Shown here piece after piece: positions 60,569-64,000 of a stretch of DNA of 64,000 nt. Within the stretch, counting starts at the first letter, position 1. Every line of letters begins with the position of its first letter. The stretch is taken from NCBI GenBank assembly GCA_022494885.1, contig JAGVSM010004510.1:37221-101220 (forward strand), given 5' to 3'. The notes under the pieces were generated by a model. That model made no database searches and was not told the DNA's origin. It worked only from the letters and a program-made list of their open reading frames with translations. Position numbers and translations under genes: made by a program. The stretch is from Micrasema longulum. Lineage: Eukaryota; Arthropoda; Insecta; Trichoptera; Brachycentridae.

Positions 60569-60598
60569 TTAGGTTAGGTTAGGTTAGGTTAGGTTAGG
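60569..60598. repeat. Interstitial telomere-type repeat (TTAGG)6
   Basis: Six perfect TTAGG units in a row, preceded by GAGG. TTAGG is the telomere unit of most arthropods. The flanks are ordinary AT-rich DNA, so this is interstitial. Confidence 0.95.
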
Positions 60599-60599
60599 T

Positions 60600-61497
60600 G
60601 TGCATTACATTTTATCGAAGGTTTTATATAAATTCTCAATTTTGAAATTTCTCACCAAAGCAAGCAAAACAAACTCTTTTGTTTGTTTATCTATCTATCT
60701 ATCTATATATATATAAAAGGCCATGTTCGAATGGTTGTCCTCGATGGACTGAACAACTACCGGACCGATTTACGTGCGGTTTTCAGATAAATGTACATCT
60801 TTGCCACGAGAAGGTTTATGGCTCATAAAATCTTCAATTTATTAAGCACAAAAAAAGTTAAGAGCGTAAATATGTTTTTAATCCATCACCAGGGTTGCAT
60901 TCGCCGAGAATGCGGATACAAAAAAATGGATGGATGTTATTTTTTTAGTGTATAAAAAAGCTGGTTTTTGAATGTTTACAAAAAACATTTGTTTTTTTAT
61001 GGATCCCAATCAAATTATTTCATTGAATTCCTTATAATTTCTACCCATTTATTTCTTTTTACTGAATTTTTTGTTATACTAAAATAATATCAACTAACAT
61101 TCGATACATTTTTGAAAATCGCATTCCTGACTAAAGTGCATCCCTGAGCAAAGTTTGACATTTGCTTAAAGAATTCATTATTTGAAAATAATGAATTATT
61201 TTATGTTTTGGAATTCAAACACAAACAAGTACTTGGGTACCTACTTAAATTAAATATATGAATATCTATTACTTTTAGATTTGGAATTCAACCATAAACA
61301 AGTACCTACTTACCACTGAAAAGTTGCAACATCTATTTTAAGTTTATCCTAACGGTTTTTACTAAAGATTTTTAGTAAATTTTTGTAAGTACACTTAATT
61401 ATGTTTAATCTTAAGAGGGAACGCGATCTGACTTTTCTTCATACAAACGAATTTACGTATTTTCTCTCTACATTATGGCACTAGAGAAATTGTTTTT
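60600..61497. other. Unassigned; possible dispersed element start at 60705
   Basis: CTATCTATC microsatellite at 60690-60706, then TATATATAAAAGGCCATGTT, CGAATGGTTGTCCTCGATGG, CTACCGGACCGATTTACGTG. The last words resemble a dispersed insect repeat I have seen next to DNA transposons, but I cannot name it. Rest AT-rich. Confidence 0.3.
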
Positions 61498-61499
61498 TA

Positions 61500-61845
61500 C
61501 AATAACAACAACAACAAAAAACTATCACGCAGCTTCTCCGTAAGGGTAGGCAGAGAGGATAGAACGCCACATCACTCTATCTTTGCATTCAGATCACGCT
61601 TCCTCTACATTCATAGATCTTCTCATGCACGCGCGCCGATTATTCCGACTTTTACCATGTCCATCTTCAGGTATTTGTTGGATTTGGTCATGCCATGTCT
61701 TTCACGCTCTTCCTCTATTTCTGAACATTCGCATGAACATTCGCATTGTAAATATTTTTAGCCGTTCTTTCGTTGTCCATTCGCTCTACATGTCCAAACC
61801 AGCGCAGAGCTCTTTTTTACACATTATAGATATTTACCATTGGCG
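61500..61845 (-). mobile_element. RTE-like LINE tail fragment
   Basis: (AAC)n at 61498-61518 is the 3' tail on the minus strand. GGTAGGCAGAGAGGATAGAA, CACGCTTCCTCTACATTCAT, CAGGTATTTGTTGGATTTGG, CTACATGTCCAAACCAGCGC match 30960-31200 in the same order. Confidence 0.75.
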
Positions 61846-63399
61846 TGTCCCTATACTGTTTCGTTTATTGAAAAAATGTTTGCTATGGGAACTAGAACCA
61901 TTCAAACCCGTAAAAAGCACAGTTTTATCTGCTGTCTTTGGGCGCACGGCGCACGGTATACAAATATAACTTTTTTGAAAAACACAAAACATACCGATAC
62001 AGAAAATTTTATTCTGATAGTCTGTCTAAAATAATAACAAAATCGGTTCAGTTTTGAGGTACGGGAAACGGTACAGCAAAACGTAAATTTTGTATATTCT
62101 AACAAGTTTTCAAATCTAGCAATAGCAAAACATTGCCGGGTTCAGCTCGTAATATATATTTTCTGAATAATATGTTGAACATTGAATAGTTGCTTGGCCG
62201 CAATATAAATTTGTGATGAAGATACAGCGCCCTCCGTATCATTTAGGTAAATGTATTTAGTTATACTATTTTCAAACGTTTCACTAGAATTTTTTTATGC
62301 CACATCACAAAGCAAAGGTCACCCAACATTCGACAATATCGTGATTGTGTGTACACTACAATATACGAAGGAGGTTTGAAGTGGGTACCTTCAGAATTCA
62401 CGAAATGGAAAAATTACGCAATCCTACTTGGACCCTGTTGTAGGTCTACATCGTGTTGATAGGGAAGAGTGCCCATGAATGGGACAATCGTCTCCCAGTC
62501 AAACCTAAAGTATCAAACAATATTTTTAAAATATGCTTCATCAGCACCATGATAAAAACGGATTTGTTTATTTTATTTTATTTGGGATTTTTACAGCTAT
62601 AACATAAAAAAATAAGTAGAAATATATTAACAATACTAGAGCCAATTAAAAAAAAATCCACCGTAAATCTAATAAAACATAAATATAAGAAAACAGTTTA
62701 CGTAATTGTATGAGTGTGACGTTTGTATTCATGTGTGTGTATGTGTGAATGAGGGAGAGAGGGTGTGCATGAGCGTGTGTGAACGAATGAGGGAGAGGGT
62801 GCATGTGTGTGGGTGCGTAAGTATAAAAAAGAATAGTTTAAAACTTGTAATAATATTGAAAAGGGTACAGGAAAGAGATTGGTAAGACGTTTGATTATTT
62901 TAAAAAATTCATTGTTTATACCTACTTTCGAAACCTTTTTATAAATATTTTAGTCAAGAAATGTTATAGTTGTATTATTTAAAATGTGAATTTAAATTGT
63001 GATTGTGAATGGTAAATTTCAAAACCTTATTCTGAAAAAGAAACATTTTATTTTAAAATTTACACACTGAATGAATAATGGAACCCCATATAATACGGTA
63101 GGTAACCACAAAATGCAGTGAATACGATGTTTGTCAACAATAAAACAAGGTAGGTATGTCAATACACGTACGTTGCTTCAAAACGAACATATAAATACAT
63201 ATTATATGCACCTACATAATATATATAAAAATTTTAAAAACATATTAGTTTGATAGAAAGTATTCGAATGCTTAAAATCAGGTGTCGCAAACAGTTGTCC
63301 CACAGTACAGGGATACATAATTATGTTAAAATATCTTCTCAGTATAAAACTGATATTTATGTAGGGATAAAGAGGAACGGAGAGGATGAAGCGGACAAA
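61846..63399. other. Unassigned sequence with a GT/GA-rich low-complexity tract
   Basis: No gene or element recognised. 62703-62815 is a GTGTGT/GAGAGG-rich tract (ATGTGTGTGTATGTGTGAAT, GAGGGAGAGAGGGTGTGC). Confidence 0.35.
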
Positions 63400-63770
63400 G
63401 ACAATTTATTACGTATGGCAGCTTTGATAAATTATTTTTTTTGTAAATACATCTATGTCGTTAAATTTCCTGTTATAAGTATCCATAATACGGTTAATCG
63501 TAGCGTTTTATGTAATATTTGTTCATTTACGCATGTGGGAAAGTTGTGTATAACGCGTTTCTCTCTGTGGTACCTTAAGCTGAATGCGGGTAACCGATTC
63601 AGGGGAATCTATTTTATCAGATATTATGTTGGTGAGTAACAATATATCAGCCGTGGTTCGTCTACCAGCGATCGTTTGAATATTATGAAAAATGCACGCT
63701 TGGCGATGATCGGTGAAATTGAGATGTAGTCTATGGTTTAAGTTTTTGAATTCTTTCAATTTCGCAGGAA
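63400..63770 (-). mobile_element. LINE ORF2 C-terminal fragment
   Basis: Minus-strand words IAGRRTTADILLLTNIISDK, IDSPESVTRIQLKVPQRETR, then in another frame INRIMDTYNRKFNDIDVF. This is the same order as in CR1/Jockey-type ORF2 tails (RR..ADL..L..I..G.IDSP....., VP.R.TR, N..MRLYN.....DIF). The long open frame on the opposite strand (63250-63639) is a shadow. Confidence 0.7.
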
Positions 63771-64000
63771 TGAATTTTATAAAAAGGAGACCAGACCGGG
63801 GAAGAAAATTCAAGTAAACTACGAACATGAGAAAAATATTTTTTTTAAGAGTATTGGTATTTTATAAGAGTATTGGTATTTTCAAATGGTTTGCCTGTGC
63901 GTATTTATCGTATTTACCTATAAGCAAAATGTGTTCCAGTTTTTTAAGTAAAAAAACTCATTTTTGCTACGGTAATTAATTCTATTTAGTATGTGCATTT

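Noticed and set aside
61583..61969. 128-codon open frame on the plus strand
   Set aside because: It is the antisense of a decayed RTE-like LINE tail.
63250..63639. 129-codon open frame on the plus strand
   Set aside because: The opposite strand carries recognisable LINE ORF2 wording, so this frame is a shadow.
1..64000. CRISPR array, operon, phage or defence system, or biosynthetic cluster
   Set aside because: The window is animal nuclear DNA with spliced genes. The tandem repeats have no spacer structure and no associated genes were found.

Overview
The window is animal nuclear DNA, most likely from a non-dipteran insect. It is AT-rich, with many short GT-AG exons separated by long introns. 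The introns are full of mariner-type transposons, tRNA-derived SINEs and decayed non-LTR retrotransposons, and an interstitial (TTAGG)6 array (the common arthropod telomere unit) lies at 60.57 kb. I cannot place the order or species. There is no prokaryotic architecture, operon or CRISPR array.

The only host gene I can support is on the minus strand: a kinesin-3 of the KIF13/Khc-73 class. I traced 30 exons from 42792 down to a stop codon at 12488. All reading phases agree, and the spliced length is 5451 nt (1816 codons plus stop). The order is the second half of the motor domain (switch I, switch II, neck), a KIF1B-like segment, the FHA domain, short coiled coils, the MAGUK-binding-stalk/DUF3694 region, a long low-complexity tail and a C-terminal CAP-Gly domain. 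The P-loop half of the motor is absent. No earlier exon can be seen between 42.8 and 64 kb, so the 5' end lies beyond the window behind an intron of at least 21 kb, or in short exons I could not recognise.

Layout: 0-6.5 kb holds SINE, foldback and LINE debris. 6.65-7.01 kb is a MITE. 8.0-8.5 kb is a foldback arm plus a 61-bp tandem repeat. 8.5-12.5 kb is a repeat-poor, AT-rich block directly downstream of the Khc-73 stop codon and probably includes its 3' UTR. 12.5-42.8 kb is the gene; its 7-kb intron carries three different mariner-type elements, and further introns carry two more mariners, a pogo/Tigger-like element, RTE-like and other LINE tails, SINEs and MITEs. 42.8-64 kb has no recognisable host coding sequence: a 5 x 97-bp tandem repeat, several MITEs, LINE 3' ends, one nearly complete non-LTR retrotransposon (54.1-58.1 kb, minus strand) and the TTAGG array.

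Nothing here forms a convincing new multi-gene system. The most interesting points are structural: nested insertions with clear target-site duplications, a templated foldback inside a mariner, a heptad minisatellite in the kinesin tail, a 30-bp microexon, and an intronic cluster of a repeated decamer.
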